A stretch of DNA of 64,000 nucleotides from assembly GCA_023410055.1 (NCBI GenBank), contig JAEYQK010000057.1, forward strand, positions 1 through 64,000, read 5' to 3'. Both the position numbers and the translations under genes were made by a program. Origin of the DNA: Acidobacteriota bacterium (GTDB lineage Bacteria > Acidobacteriota > Terriglobia > Terriglobales > Acidobacteriaceae). The notes beneath the pieces are model-generated. The model was not told where the DNA came from and did not search any database. It was given only the letters and a program-made list of their open reading frames with translations. This document shows, piece after piece, positions 34,345-41,554 of the stretch (its first letter is position 1; each line of letters opens with the position of its first letter).

Positions 34345-34500
34345 TTACAGGGACTCAGAAGAGAGGCTCTCCTCCGCTGATGGGTTCGCCTCGACCGGAA
34401 TGCAGGGCGTGTCGTTCGTTGGATTGACGAGTCCGCAGCGGCTGCAGATGTATACGCCGTCTTCTTCGCGAAGCATGGGTTGGTGGTGAAGGAGTTCCAT
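34345..34500 (-). CDS. Small CxxC protein, copy 2
   Basis: A 51-residue paralogue of the protein at 31145-31336. It reads MELLHHQPMLREEDG, then ICSRCG, NPTND and PCIP, followed by a short Ser/Glu-rich tail. The ATG at 34500 is preceded by AAAGG at 7 nt. It is convergent with the TPR/barrel gene, whose stop lies 16 bp away. The upstream 120 bp also resemble copy 1 (TTTGGAGACAG and the repeat at 34583), so gene and upstream region were duplicated together. Function unknown; a metal-binding or nucleic-acid-binding role is a guess from the CxxC pattern. Confidence 0.65.
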   Translation of the reverse strand: MELLHHQPMLREEDGVYICSRCGLVNPTNDTPCIPVEANPSAEESLSSESL

Positions 34501-34582
34501 GGGTGGCCTTTTTCCTTTGGAGACAGAGCGGTGAAGTGGAGGATGCCTTTCGGTGATCTCATCAGAGGAGCCGTGGTGGCGA

Positions 34583-34618
34583 TAGGGATTCCTCCTCCCT
34601 CCGGTCATCGAAATGACA
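34583..34618. repeat. Interspersed repeat TAGNGATTCCTC...GAAATGACA, copy 2
   Basis: It matches 31411-31446 at all but a few positions and lies at the same relative distance upstream of small CxxC gene copy 2. Confidence 0.7.
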
Positions 34619-34671
34619 ACAACGAGCGAGAGACGCCCGCGCCACAGCCGCCGGGCCGGCGGCGCTACGAT

Positions 34672-34716
34672 GCCGGACTGGAGTCCGGCGCTACACGGAC
34701 GGGGCACAGCCCCGTC
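34672..34716. repeat. Palindromic repeat GCCGGACTGGAGTCCGGC plus second hairpin
   Basis: The perfect 8+8 palindrome GCCGGACT-GG-AGTCCGGC is followed by GCTAC and then a second hairpin GACGGGGC-N3-GCCCCGTC. The first palindrome and GCTAC recur exactly at 45061-45083. It lies just past the thiolase stop and may act as its terminator. Confidence 0.75.
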
Positions 34717-34728
34717 CCTACACAAGCG

Positions 34729-35922
34729 TCAGCGTTCGACGGCTATGGCGACGGCGTTGCCGCCACCGAGGCAGAGCGCGGCGATGCCGCGGTGGACGTC
34801 GCGACGGATCATCTCGTAGATCAACGTCACCAGCACACGGGCGCCGCTGGCGCCAATCGGATGGCCGAGAGCTACGGCTCCACCATTCACGTTGACTTTG
34901 TTCAGGTCGAGGCCGAGTTCGCGACTCACGCCGAGTGCCTGGACTGAGAAGGCTTCATTGAGTTCATACAGATCGACGTCTTCGTTCTTCCAGCCGGTCT
35001 TTTTCCAGATTTGGCGGACGGCGTCGACAGGAGCCATCATGACCCACTTTGGTTCGACGCCACTGGTCGCTTGAGCGACGATGCGAACCATGGGCTTGGC
35101 TCCGAGTTCTTTGGCTTTGGTTGCGCTGGTCACGACGACGGCTGCGGCACCATCGTTCACACCGGGAGCGTTTCCGGCGGTGACGGTTCCATCTTTCTTG
35201 AAGGCTGGCTTGAGGGCGCGGAGAGCTTCTATGGTGGCGTCCTCGCGTGGGCCTTCGTCTTTGTCGAAGATCGTGGGCGGGGCGCCTTTCTTTCTTGCGG
35301 GAATCTCGACCGGGACGATCTGAGCCTTGAATCGGCATTCGTTCCTCGCGGCGACGGCTTTGCGGTGCGAGTTCAGCGCGTACTCGTCCTGCTCCTCGCG
35401 CGTGATGCCGTACTTCTCGGCCACGTTCTCGCCGGTGTTGCCCATGTGGTAGTCGTTGTAGACATCCCAGAGGCCGTCGTGAACCATGGAGTCGATCAGT
35501 TCTCCGTTGCCGAGTCGATAGCCCCTGCGCGCGTTTGGAAGCAGGTAGGGCGCATTGGTCATGGATTCCATGCCACCGGCGATGACGACTTCGGCGTTGC
35601 CGGTCTGAACGGCTTGCGCGGCGAGCGCGACGGCTTTCAATCCCGAGCCACAGACCTTATTGATGGTCATGGCGCCGACGCTCGCGGGAATACCTCCGAA
35701 GATGGCGGCCTGGCGTGCTGGATTCTGTCCCAGTCCGGCAGAGACAACGTTGCCCATGATCACTTCATTGACCTGCGCGGGATCGATGCCGGCGCGCTTC
35801 ACGGCTTCGCGGACGACGATAGCGCCGAGTTCTGGAGCAGTGAGATCGGAAAGCGAGCCCTGAAACTTACCGATGGGTGTGCGCACTCCAGAGATGATCA
35901 CTATATCGTCAGACGAGGGCAT
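34729..35922 (-). CDS. Acetyl-CoA acetyltransferase (thiolase)
   Basis: A thiolase of 397 residues that condenses or cleaves acetoacetyl-CoA in fatty-acid or acetoacetate metabolism. The active-site Cys lies in NKVCGSGLKAV, the His in GHPIGASGARV, and the second Cys in CLGGGNAVAI. GGMESMTNAPYLL is also typical of the biosynthetic-type subgroup. I chose the ATG at 35922, with GGAGGCAGT directly upstream. A longer frame adds 23 unrelated residues. It stands alone and is divergent from the CPBP gene. Its exact chain-length preference cannot be told from the sequence. Confidence 0.93.
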   Translation of the reverse strand: MPSSDDIVIISGVRTPIGKFQGSLSDLTAPELGAIVVREAVKRAGIDPAQVNEVIMGNVVSAGLGQNPARQAAIFGGIPASVGAMTINKVCGSGLKAVALAAQAVQTGNAEVVIAGGMESMTNAPYLLPNARRGYRLGNGELIDSMVHDGLWDVYNDYHMGNTGENVAEKYGITREEQDEYALNSHRKAVAARNECRFKAQIVPVEIPARKKGAPPTIFDKDEGPREDATIEALRALKPAFKKDGTVTAGNAPGVNDGAAAVVVTSATKAKELGAKPMVRIVAQATSGVEPKWVMMAPVDAVRQIWKKTGWKNEDVDLYELNEAFSVQALGVSRELGLDLNKVNVNGGAVALGHPIGASGARVLVTLIYEMIRRDVHRGIAALCLGGGNAVAIAVER

Positions 35923-36019
35923 ACTGCCTCCTGCAAGAGAGCTTCGCCAGAGAAAACCCTGCGTATATGATGACGTAATTGAAAGAAGCACTCATTTTGA
36001 AGGAAAGTCGATACCGCAC

Positions 36020-36829
36020 ATGAGCTTGGATGACAACTTTGCCCAGAACGTAACAACAGCACAGACCGTGCCTCTCACCGTGTCCAAACCTGAACATAGG
36101 CCAGTAGCATCATGGCTGCATACCGTCGTACTCGTCCTGGTGATGCTCGGGCTGTCCTTTCTTGGATCACGATCGCAACATCGGCACGCGACTCACGCCT
36201 ACCAGAACCTTTACTACCTTCTTCAGATGGCGATGGAGTGGGTGATCGTGGGCTACGTCTATCTGGGAATTCGCAGGCGGGGGCTTCGCCTGCAAGACAT
36301 CGTAGGCGGTGACTGGAAGTTCAGAGACTTGTTGCGCGGCAAGTGGGACTCACTGCTGGAGATCTTGCTGGACGTTGCCATTGCTGCTGGCTTCTGGGTC
36401 GTATCGCTGATGGTTCTTGGGGCGCTGGGGTACTTCCTGGGGCTGGGAGGTACGAGCGGCATTGGCGACGCGAAAGAGAAACTCGGCGGACTAATTCCGC
36501 AGACTGTCGCTCAAGTGCTCATGTTCATCCCTTTGAGCATCACTGCCGGATTCTGTGAAGAAGTTATCTTTCGTGGATACCTGCAGCGGCAGTTCACTGC
36601 GCTCGGTCGAACAGAAATTGTCGGCATTCTACTACAAGCAGCTGTCTTTGGACTTGGTCACGGGTATCAAGGCGGGCCGAGAATGTTCATGCTTGCGGTC
36701 TACGGCGCAATGTTCGGAATCGTCGCAAGCATGCGAAAGAGCCTGCGTCCGGGCATGATCACGCATGCGTGGCAAGACGCGATTTCCGGCGTCATGATGT
36801 ACGTTCTGTTCGTCGTGTTGAAGAAGTAG
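36020..36829 (+). CDS. CPBP-family intramembrane glutamic protease
   Basis: A 269-residue polytopic membrane protein of the CAAX-protease/bacteriocin-processing (Abi) family. About seven hydrophobic segments are visible from residue 35 on. The catalytic motif CEEVIFRGYLQRQ (EExxxR) is followed by FGLGH and THAWQD, which provide the metal/active-site residues. The ATG at 36020 follows the family's usual soluble N-terminal tail. Bacterial members process membrane-bound peptides or contribute to immunity, but substrates are seldom known. It has no obvious partner gene nearby. Confidence 0.9.
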   Translation: MSLDDNFAQNVTTAQTVPLTVSKPEHRPVASWLHTVVLVLVMLGLSFLGSRSQHRHATHAYQNLYYLLQMAMEWVIVGYVYLGIRRRGLRLQDIVGGDWKFRDLLRGKWDSLLEILLDVAIAAGFWVVSLMVLGALGYFLGLGGTSGIGDAKEKLGGLIPQTVAQVLMFIPLSITAGFCEEVIFRGYLQRQFTALGRTEIVGILLQAAVFGLGHGYQGGPRMFMLAVYGAMFGIVASMRKSLRPGMITHAWQDAISGVMMYVLFVVLKK

Positions 36830-36928
36830 GAGCGAGATTTTCTTTCGTAAACTCGCGATTGTTCTCAAAAGTAATTCGCGAAAACGAAAGTCTGATTGCT
36901 ACATGAACGATTGCCTTGCTTTTTTTTC

Positions 36929-36957
36929 TTGACTTCGTTTTTGAATAACTCTATACA
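36929..36957 (+). promoter_or_regulatory. Sigma-70-type promoter of the 20-residue peptide gene
   Basis: TTGACT (36929-36934) and TATACA (36952-36957) are separated by exactly 17 bp, near consensus. The predicted start lies around 36964. The 5' region contains a short inverted repeat (GCAAC-N8-GTTGC, 36968-36985) before the ribosome site. Confidence 0.65.
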
Positions 36958-37009
36958 TCAAACCAATCGCAACAAAGTATCGTTGCAATTTCGAAGGGAG
37001 AATAGAACT

Positions 37010-37072
37010 ATGGCAACGAAAAAGGCAGCCGCAAAGAAGAAGCCGGCAAAGAAGACCGCCAAGAAGAAATAA
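37010..37072 (+). CDS. 20-residue Lys/Ala-rich peptide, histone-H1-like
   Basis: The frame encodes MATKKAAAKKKPAKKTAKKK and stops with TAA. Eleven of 20 residues are lysine and five are alanine. The (A)KKxPAKK pattern resembles the DNA-binding tails of histone H1 and of bacterial H1-like proteins. It has its own promoter (36929), a good ribosome site (AAGGGAG, 10 nt before ATG) and a terminator (37096), so it forms a complete transcription unit of about 160 nt. This makes chance unlikely. Nucleic-acid binding or counter-ion function is an inference from composition only. The alternative is a small RNA with incidental coding. Confidence 0.6.
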   Translation: MATKKAAAKKKPAKKTAKKK

Positions 37073-37095
37073 CTGAGGCGATCAGATAATGACAC

Positions 37096-37126
37096 AGGGG
37101 ACGCATAAAGCGTCCCCTAAACTTTT
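37096..37126 (+). terminator. Terminator-like hairpin after the 20-residue peptide
   Basis: AGGGGACGC-ataaa-GCGTCCCCT forms a perfect 9-bp stem 23 nt past the peptide stop, followed by AAACTTTTGG. It would end the short transcript. Confidence 0.75.
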
Positions 37127-37131
37127 GGAAG

Positions 37132-37173
37132 CAGTTCTCAGCAGTCAGTTCTCAGTTCTCAGTTCTCAGTTGA
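37132..37173. repeat. Heptanucleotide tandem repeat (CAGTTCT), 6 units
   Basis: Six 7-bp units in phase: CAGTTCT, CAGCAGT, three further CAGTTCT, then CAGTTGA. The same unit in other phases appears at 52768-52843. It lies just past the rsmE stop on the convergent side. Confidence 0.85.
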
Positions 37174-37206
37174 AAAAGGATGACCGCCGAAGCACATCAG
37201 CGTTTG

Positions 37207-37911
37207 CTACTGAGCGGCTATCGCGAGTGCTGCGATGGCGGCGGTTTCAGCGCGAAGAATCGTCCGACCTAGTGAAGCACTGAGCCATCCACACTCGGAA
37301 AACATCTGCAATTCTTCTGACGTCCATCCACCTTCGGGACCGACGGCGAGTGCAAGCGACTCGGAATCATTGCGGTCAACAAACTCGCGCAGGGTCGCGT
37401 TCTCTTCCCTTTCAGAAAGAACGATTCTCGTACTGCTGAACTGGGACAGGAGTTCACGGCTGAGCTTGACGGGATCATCGATCGCGGGAACAGCGGTCCG
37501 ACGCGACTGTTCGGAAGCCTGCACGGCAATTCGACGCCAACGTTCGACGCGCTTCTCTGCCGCCTTGGCAAGATGAACTTCGGTGCGCCGGGCCATCACC
37601 GGGATGATTCTTGCCACGCCGAGTTCAGTGCACTTCTCGATGGCCCATTCAAGACGATCAAATTTGAAGATGGCAAGCAGCAGCGTGATGTTGGAGAGCT
37701 GCGACGATTCCACAGTCTCGCCCAGATCGAACTCAACTCGATCTTCGCCGGCGATCAACGACACGGTGCCACGACGGACGGTGTCACCGGTAGCTATGTC
37801 GAACTGCTGCCCGACCCTGGCGCGGAGGACGCGAACGAGATGAGCCGCGTGCGCTCCGGTGAGAGCGGCGCGGGCTCCGTTTATTTCGTCGGCAATAAAG
37901 CGGCGGCGCAT
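37207..37911 (-). CDS. rsmE: 16S rRNA (uracil-1498-N3)-methyltransferase
   Basis: It methylates U1498 of 16S rRNA with S-adenosylmethionine. The 234-residue protein has the N-terminal PUA-like domain (RRRFIADEINGARAALTG, then HLVRVLRARVGQQFDIATG). The SPOUT fold shows RLEWAIEKCTELGVARIIPV, the cofactor motif LAVGPEGGWTSEEL and the C-terminal GRTILRAETAAIAALAI. I chose the ATG at 37911, which begins MRRRFIADE. A longer frame would translate a heptanucleotide repeat. It lies downstream of dnaJ on the same strand, as in many genomes, and may share the hrcA operon. Confidence 0.94.
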   Translation of the reverse strand: MRRRFIADEINGARAALTGAHAAHLVRVLRARVGQQFDIATGDTVRRGTVSLIAGEDRVEFDLGETVESSQLSNITLLLAIFKFDRLEWAIEKCTELGVARIIPVMARRTEVHLAKAAEKRVERWRRIAVQASEQSRRTAVPAIDDPVKLSRELLSQFSSTRIVLSEREENATLREFVDRNDSESLALAVGPEGGWTSEELQMFSECGWLSASLGRTILRAETAAIAALAIAAQ

Positions 37912-37920
37912 TGCAATTCT

Positions 37921-37948
37921 GATTTTCGAGTTTTGAGTTTTGAATTGC
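37921..37948. repeat. Heptanucleotide tandem repeat (GAGTTTT), 4 units
   Basis: Units GATTTTC, GAGTTTT, GAGTTTT and GAATTGC in strict 7-bp phase occupy the 5' leader of rsmE, 10 bp before its start codon. The unit differs from the other tracts but the period is the same. Confidence 0.6.
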
Positions 37949-38034
37949 AACAGAGAACGGAACGAGACATTGACCGCAAGAAAAAGGCGCGACCTGAATC
38001 GCACCTCATTCAGAACTCAATTCGATACTCTAGA

Positions 38035-39177
38035 CTATCCAAAGATATCCTTCACTTTGCTCAACAGCGTGTTTCGCTCGGGCTTGTTGTCGATTGAAGT
38101 TGATCCTTGCAGTTCATTGAGCAGCTCGCGTTGGCGCTTGTTGAGCTTCGTGGGCGTCTGGACTTTCACCTGGACGTAGAGGTCGCCTTTGTTGCGACTG
38201 TGCAGCACGGGGACACCCTTACCTTTAATCCGGAAGCTCGTGCCGGTCTGCGTACCTTCGGGGACTTTGAGCGCGTGCTCGCCGTCGAGGGTGGGGATAT
38301 GAATCTCGGCGCCGAGAGCCGCCTGAGAAAAGGATATCGGCACGACACAATGAATGTCGTTCCCCTCGCGCTCGAAGAACTTGTGATCCTTAACGTGGAG
38401 AACTACATACAGATCGCCGTTCGGGCCACCATGCGTTCCGGACTCACCTTGCTGCCCGTAGCGAATGCGCGTTCCGTCTTCAACACCGGCAGGGATGGTG
38501 ACCTCAATGGTGCGTTCGCGAAGGATGCGGCCTTCACCGTGACACTTTGAGCACGGATCGGTAATGACCTGTCCTGCGCCCTGACATGTGGGGCAGGTGC
38601 GGGCAATGCTGAAAAAGCCTTGCTGGTAGCGAACCTGACCGCGTCCGCCACAAGCTGAACATGTAACCGGAGCTTTGCCGTGAGCGGCACCTGAGCCGAA
38701 GCACTGCTCGCACGCTTCGCGGCGACGGATCTGAACATTAGTCTGGTAGCCGAAAACGGCTTGCTCAAATTCGAGGCTAACGTCGGCGCGGATATCGGCC
38801 CCCTGGGTGGCACGGGAGCGGCGTCGACCCCCTCCACCAAAGACATCACCGAAGCCGAACAGATCGCTGATGTTGCCGAAGACATCCCCAAAATCCTGGA
38901 AGATGGTGGGATCGAAGCCACCCGCACCGACACCAGAGCCGACTCCGGCGTGGCCGAAGCGGTCGTAAGCAGCACGCTTGTCGGCGTCGGCCAGGATGGC
39001 ATAGGCTTCGCTGGCTTCCTTGAACTTCTCCTCTGCGTCCGGATTGTTCGGATTACGGTCAGGATGATATTGCATGGCTAGCTTGCGATAGGAGCTCTTG
39101 ATCTCCTGATCGGTGGCCGAGCGCGAGACGCCAAGTATCTCGTAGTAGTCGCGTTTCTGATTCGTAGGCAGTGTCGT
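38035..39177 (-). CDS. dnaJ: Chaperone DnaJ with a non-canonical start codon
   Basis: The co-chaperone that stimulates DnaK. A complete J domain is encoded (KRDYYEILGVSRSAT to YHPDRNPN, with HPD). The Gly/Phe-rich linker follows, then four zinc-finger CxxCxGxG repeats (CEQCFGSG, CSACGGRG, CPTCQGAG, CSKCHGEG) and the C-terminal substrate domain. No ATG, GTG or TTG lies in frame between the grpE stop and residue HPD-4. The best site is ACG at 39177, 9 nt after GAGGAA. CTG at 39171 is next. Starting at the first ATG (39075) would remove half the J domain. The full form has about 380 residues. Confidence 0.9.
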   Translation of the reverse strand, partial: TTLPTNQKRDYYEILGVSRSATDQEIKSSYRKLAMQYHPDRNPNNPDAEEKFKEASEAYAILADADKRAAYDRFGHAGVGSGVGAGGFDPTIFQDFGDVFGNISDLFGFGDVFGGGGRRRSRATQGADIRADVSLEFEQAVFGYQTNVQIRRREACEQCFGSGAAHGKAPVTCSACGGRGQVRYQQGFFSIARTCPTCQGAGQVITDPCSKCHGEGRILRERTIEVTIPAGVEDGTRIRYGQQGESGTHGGPNGDLYVVLHVKDHKFFEREGNDIHCVVPISFSQAALGAEIHIPTLDGEHALKVPEGTQTGTSFRIKGKGVPVLHSRNKGDLYVQVKVQTPTKLNKRQRELLNELQGSTSIDNKPERNTLLSKVKDIFG

Positions 39178-39210
39178 AGTACCCGATTCCTCTAAATTCG
39201 TTTTTGGAGC

Positions 39211-39777
39211 TTACTTGCTGGAGTTGTGCCCGACGCGCACCATCGCCGGACGAAGCAGGCGATCTTTAAGTTTGTAACCGCGCTGCAGTTCCTGAAAGAC
39301 ATGATTGTCCGGAACTTCGTCGGTCTCGACCATTTCGATAGCTTCATGCTGGGTCGGATCGAAAGGCTGACCTTGAGACGAGATTTCGGACACGCCGAGC
39401 TTCGTCAGCGCGTCGTGGAACTGGCGGTCGATCAACTCCATGCCGGAGCGGAATGTCTCGCCTGTACCCTCGTGAGCAAGGGCGCGATCGAAGCTGTCAA
39501 GGACCGGCAGCAGTGACTTGATCGCGTTGGTCAGCGCGTAGTCTTTGAATTCCTGCTGCTCACGCTGGGCGCGCTTGCGCGCATTGTCGAACTCGGCCTG
39601 CATGCGGGCCATACGTTCGACAAGAAGGCTCTTCTCGGCGCGAAGACGCTCGACTTCTGCGTTGAGAGATTCCGTTTCGGATCCCTGCGACGGGGCGTTT
39701 TCTTCAACTTCCGCGGAGGGAAGCTCACGCTCCACGTGCAACTCTTGTTCTGTATCTTTGCCGTTTATTTTTGCCAT
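39211..39777 (-). CDS. grpE: Nucleotide exchange factor GrpE
   Basis: It releases ADP from DnaK. The 188-residue protein has an acidic disordered N-terminus and a long coiled coil (LNAEVERLRAEKSLLVERMARMQAEFDNARKR split over residues 38-70). The C-terminal beta domain carries FDPTQHEAIEMVETDEVPDNHV and GYKLKDRLLRPAMVRVG, the GrpE signature. It lies 2 bp behind hrcA and about 33 bp ahead of the dnaJ coding start. No dnaK is in this window. Confidence 0.95.
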   Translation of the reverse strand: MAKINGKDTEQELHVERELPSAEVEENAPSQGSETESLNAEVERLRAEKSLLVERMARMQAEFDNARKRAQREQQEFKDYALTNAIKSLLPVLDSFDRALAHEGTGETFRSGMELIDRQFHDALTKLGVSEISSQGQPFDPTQHEAIEMVETDEVPDNHVFQELQRGYKLKDRLLRPAMVRVGHNSSK

Positions 39778-39779
39778 GG

Positions 39780-40832
39780 TTACTGCTTGTCCTGTTCGTT
39801 CAGGATTCTATCGAATAGTGTTGCGATGTAAGAAACCGCGGTGATGGTGTGCTCGTAATCGATGCGGGTAGGGCCGAGAACGGCAAGGGAGCCCATGACT
39901 TCGTCGCCTACACGCGCCGGAGCACCGATGAGCACGAAATTCTGCAAGTCGGGCGGAGCCTGGTCCAACCCGATTACGACGCGTACCGCTTCCTGCTTCA
40001 CGTCTAAATAGGCAGAGAGCAGGCTGGCGATGCGTTCCTTTTCTTCCAAAGCCTTCAAGAGTTGCCGCAGGCGTTGTTTATCCTCTTCGGTCGCGACTAG
40101 GTTTGCCGCGCCTTCCATGTAGACGACTGCTTCGCTCTGCTCGGTCCCGAGGGCGCCAGTGCGGTAAAGATGCTCGATAGACCGCATCAAGCGATCGTAT
40201 TCGCTACGCTGCTGCTCAATTTGTCGGGCGATCTCGGTGCGGAGACGATCCATCGTCCATCCGCGGAAATTCTCGTTGATGTAGCGGGCCGCCATGTCGA
40301 GGTCGGTTTGCGAGAGGTCGCGCTCGACACGGAGAACCCGGTCGCGAACGATGCCAGCCTTGGTGACCACGACTGCGAGTACTTTGTTTTCGGCCAGACG
40401 CGAGAAGTAGACGTGATCCAGAGCGTGGCCGGAGCCAGGTGTGGTGATGGCGACACCTACACCTTGAGTAACAAGTGACAGCACGTGAGAAGTGCGCTCC
40501 ATGAATTCCTGAACGTCGCTTACGCCATGGAACGCCTGCTGGATGCGGTTCTCATCTTCGTGAGAAATCTGCGCTCGGCCTGTGAGCTGGTTCACGTAGA
40601 ACCGATAGGCCTCGGCGGTTGGGACGCGGCCCGCAGACGTGTGCGGTTGCTCGAGGTAACCGGCATCCGCGAGATCAGCCATAACGTTGCGAATGGTGGC
40701 GGCACTCAGAGCCTCACGGCTGGAACGCGAGAGTGTGCGAGAGCCCACCGGCTCGCCCGTCGAGATATAGGTCTCAACAATGGCCGTGAGGATTTCGCGT
40801 TCGCGTTGGCCGATATGTGCCGTCTGCGCCAT
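39780..40832 (-). CDS. hrcA: Heat-inducible repressor HrcA
   Basis: A 350-residue repressor that normally binds CIRCE operators upstream of heat-shock genes. The N-terminal winged helix (REREILTAIVETYISTGEPVGSRTLSR) and the recognition region AATIRNVMADLADAGYLEQPHTSAGRVPT match the family. The GAF-like domain and C-terminal GPTRIDYEHTITAVSYIA complete it. I chose the ATG at 40832. It heads hrcA-grpE-dnaJ on the minus strand. I find no CIRCE inverted repeat in the 143 bp upstream. Instead CTAAGT-N16-ACTTAG lies at 40842-40869. Confidence 0.95.
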   Translation of the reverse strand: MAQTAHIGQREREILTAIVETYISTGEPVGSRTLSRSSREALSAATIRNVMADLADAGYLEQPHTSAGRVPTAEAYRFYVNQLTGRAQISHEDENRIQQAFHGVSDVQEFMERTSHVLSLVTQGVGVAITTPGSGHALDHVYFSRLAENKVLAVVVTKAGIVRDRVLRVERDLSQTDLDMAARYINENFRGWTMDRLRTEIARQIEQQRSEYDRLMRSIEHLYRTGALGTEQSEAVVYMEGAANLVATEEDKQRLRQLLKALEEKERIASLLSAYLDVKQEAVRVVIGLDQAPPDLQNFVLIGAPARVGDEVMGSLAVLGPTRIDYEHTITAVSYIATLFDRILNEQDKQ

Positions 40833-40975
40833 CAACAATCTCTAAGTACCTTTAGATGCAAAAACTTAGGTCAAGATTCGCGGGTAGCTTCTACTTCGAT
40901 TCTAGGAACGCTGAGGTGAGGTGTCAAGGTGGCCCAAATGTGCAAGAAACACTTCGATGAATTAAGCTAGTTGGC

Positions 40976-41494
40976 ATGGCTCTTAATGTAGGTTCCGTCG
41001 CTCCGGACTTCGAAGTAGAGGCCGTCTCTGGGTCAGCGCGCCAGAAGATACGGCTGAGTGAAAGGACAAGGAATCGCCATGTCGTGCTCGCCTTCTATCC
41101 GGCAAACTGGACACCGGTTTGCTCGGTGGAAGCCCGCCATCTCAGTGATGCCGTCAGTGAGTTTATGGCTTGCGGCGCCGAAGTTTACGCAATCAGTACC
41201 GACCACGTCTACAGCCATATCGCATGGCAAGAACACGCCATCGGCAAAATCGATTTTCCCCTTTTGTCTGATTTCTATCCTCACGGCGAAGTGGCCAAGA
41301 GCTTCGATGTTCTGCGGACAGGCAGTCCATTACCGGGAATCCCCGACCGCGCTGCCTTCGTCATCGAGCGTGAAACGAGAAAGATCGTCTTCGCCAAGAC
41401 ATATCATCTCGGCGAACAGCCCGACGTAAACGAACTTCTCGAGGCCGTCCGAAGAATTCAGACGGTAAAGCCAATGCAGGCGCACTCCGCCTAA
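40976..41494 (+). CDS. Peroxiredoxin, AhpC/TSA family
   Basis: A thiol peroxidase of 172 residues that reduces hydroperoxides in the cytosol. The peroxidatic motif YPANWTPVC places the active Cys at residue 49 (PxxxTxxC). DHVYSHIAWQ and PLLSDFYPHGEVAKSF follow the typical AhpC/AhpE layout. A second, resolving Cys is not obvious in the C-terminal half (a Cys lies at about residue 66), so it may be a 1-Cys or atypical type. It is divergent from hrcA and convergent with mrp. Confidence 0.92.
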   Translation: MALNVGSVAPDFEVEAVSGSARQKIRLSERTRNRHVVLAFYPANWTPVCSVEARHLSDAVSEFMACGAEVYAISTDHVYSHIAWQEHAIGKIDFPLLSDFYPHGEVAKSFDVLRTGSPLPGIPDRAAFVIERETRKIVFAKTYHLGEQPDVNELLEAVRRIQTVKPMQAHSA

Positions 41495-41554
41495 GCCTCC
41501 TTCTCTCGCGAGAAAGGGTGTGTTAGGCGCTATCATGAGTGCTTAGTATTCCGT

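Noticed and set aside
35011..35970. 319-codon open frame opposite the thiolase gene
   Set aside because: It is the antisense shadow of a clear thiolase. It has no recognisable fold and no ribosome site.
41501..41514. Terminator between the peroxiredoxin and mrp genes (TTCTC-tcgc-GAGAA)
   Set aside because: Only a 5-bp stem and no T-run; too weak to call.
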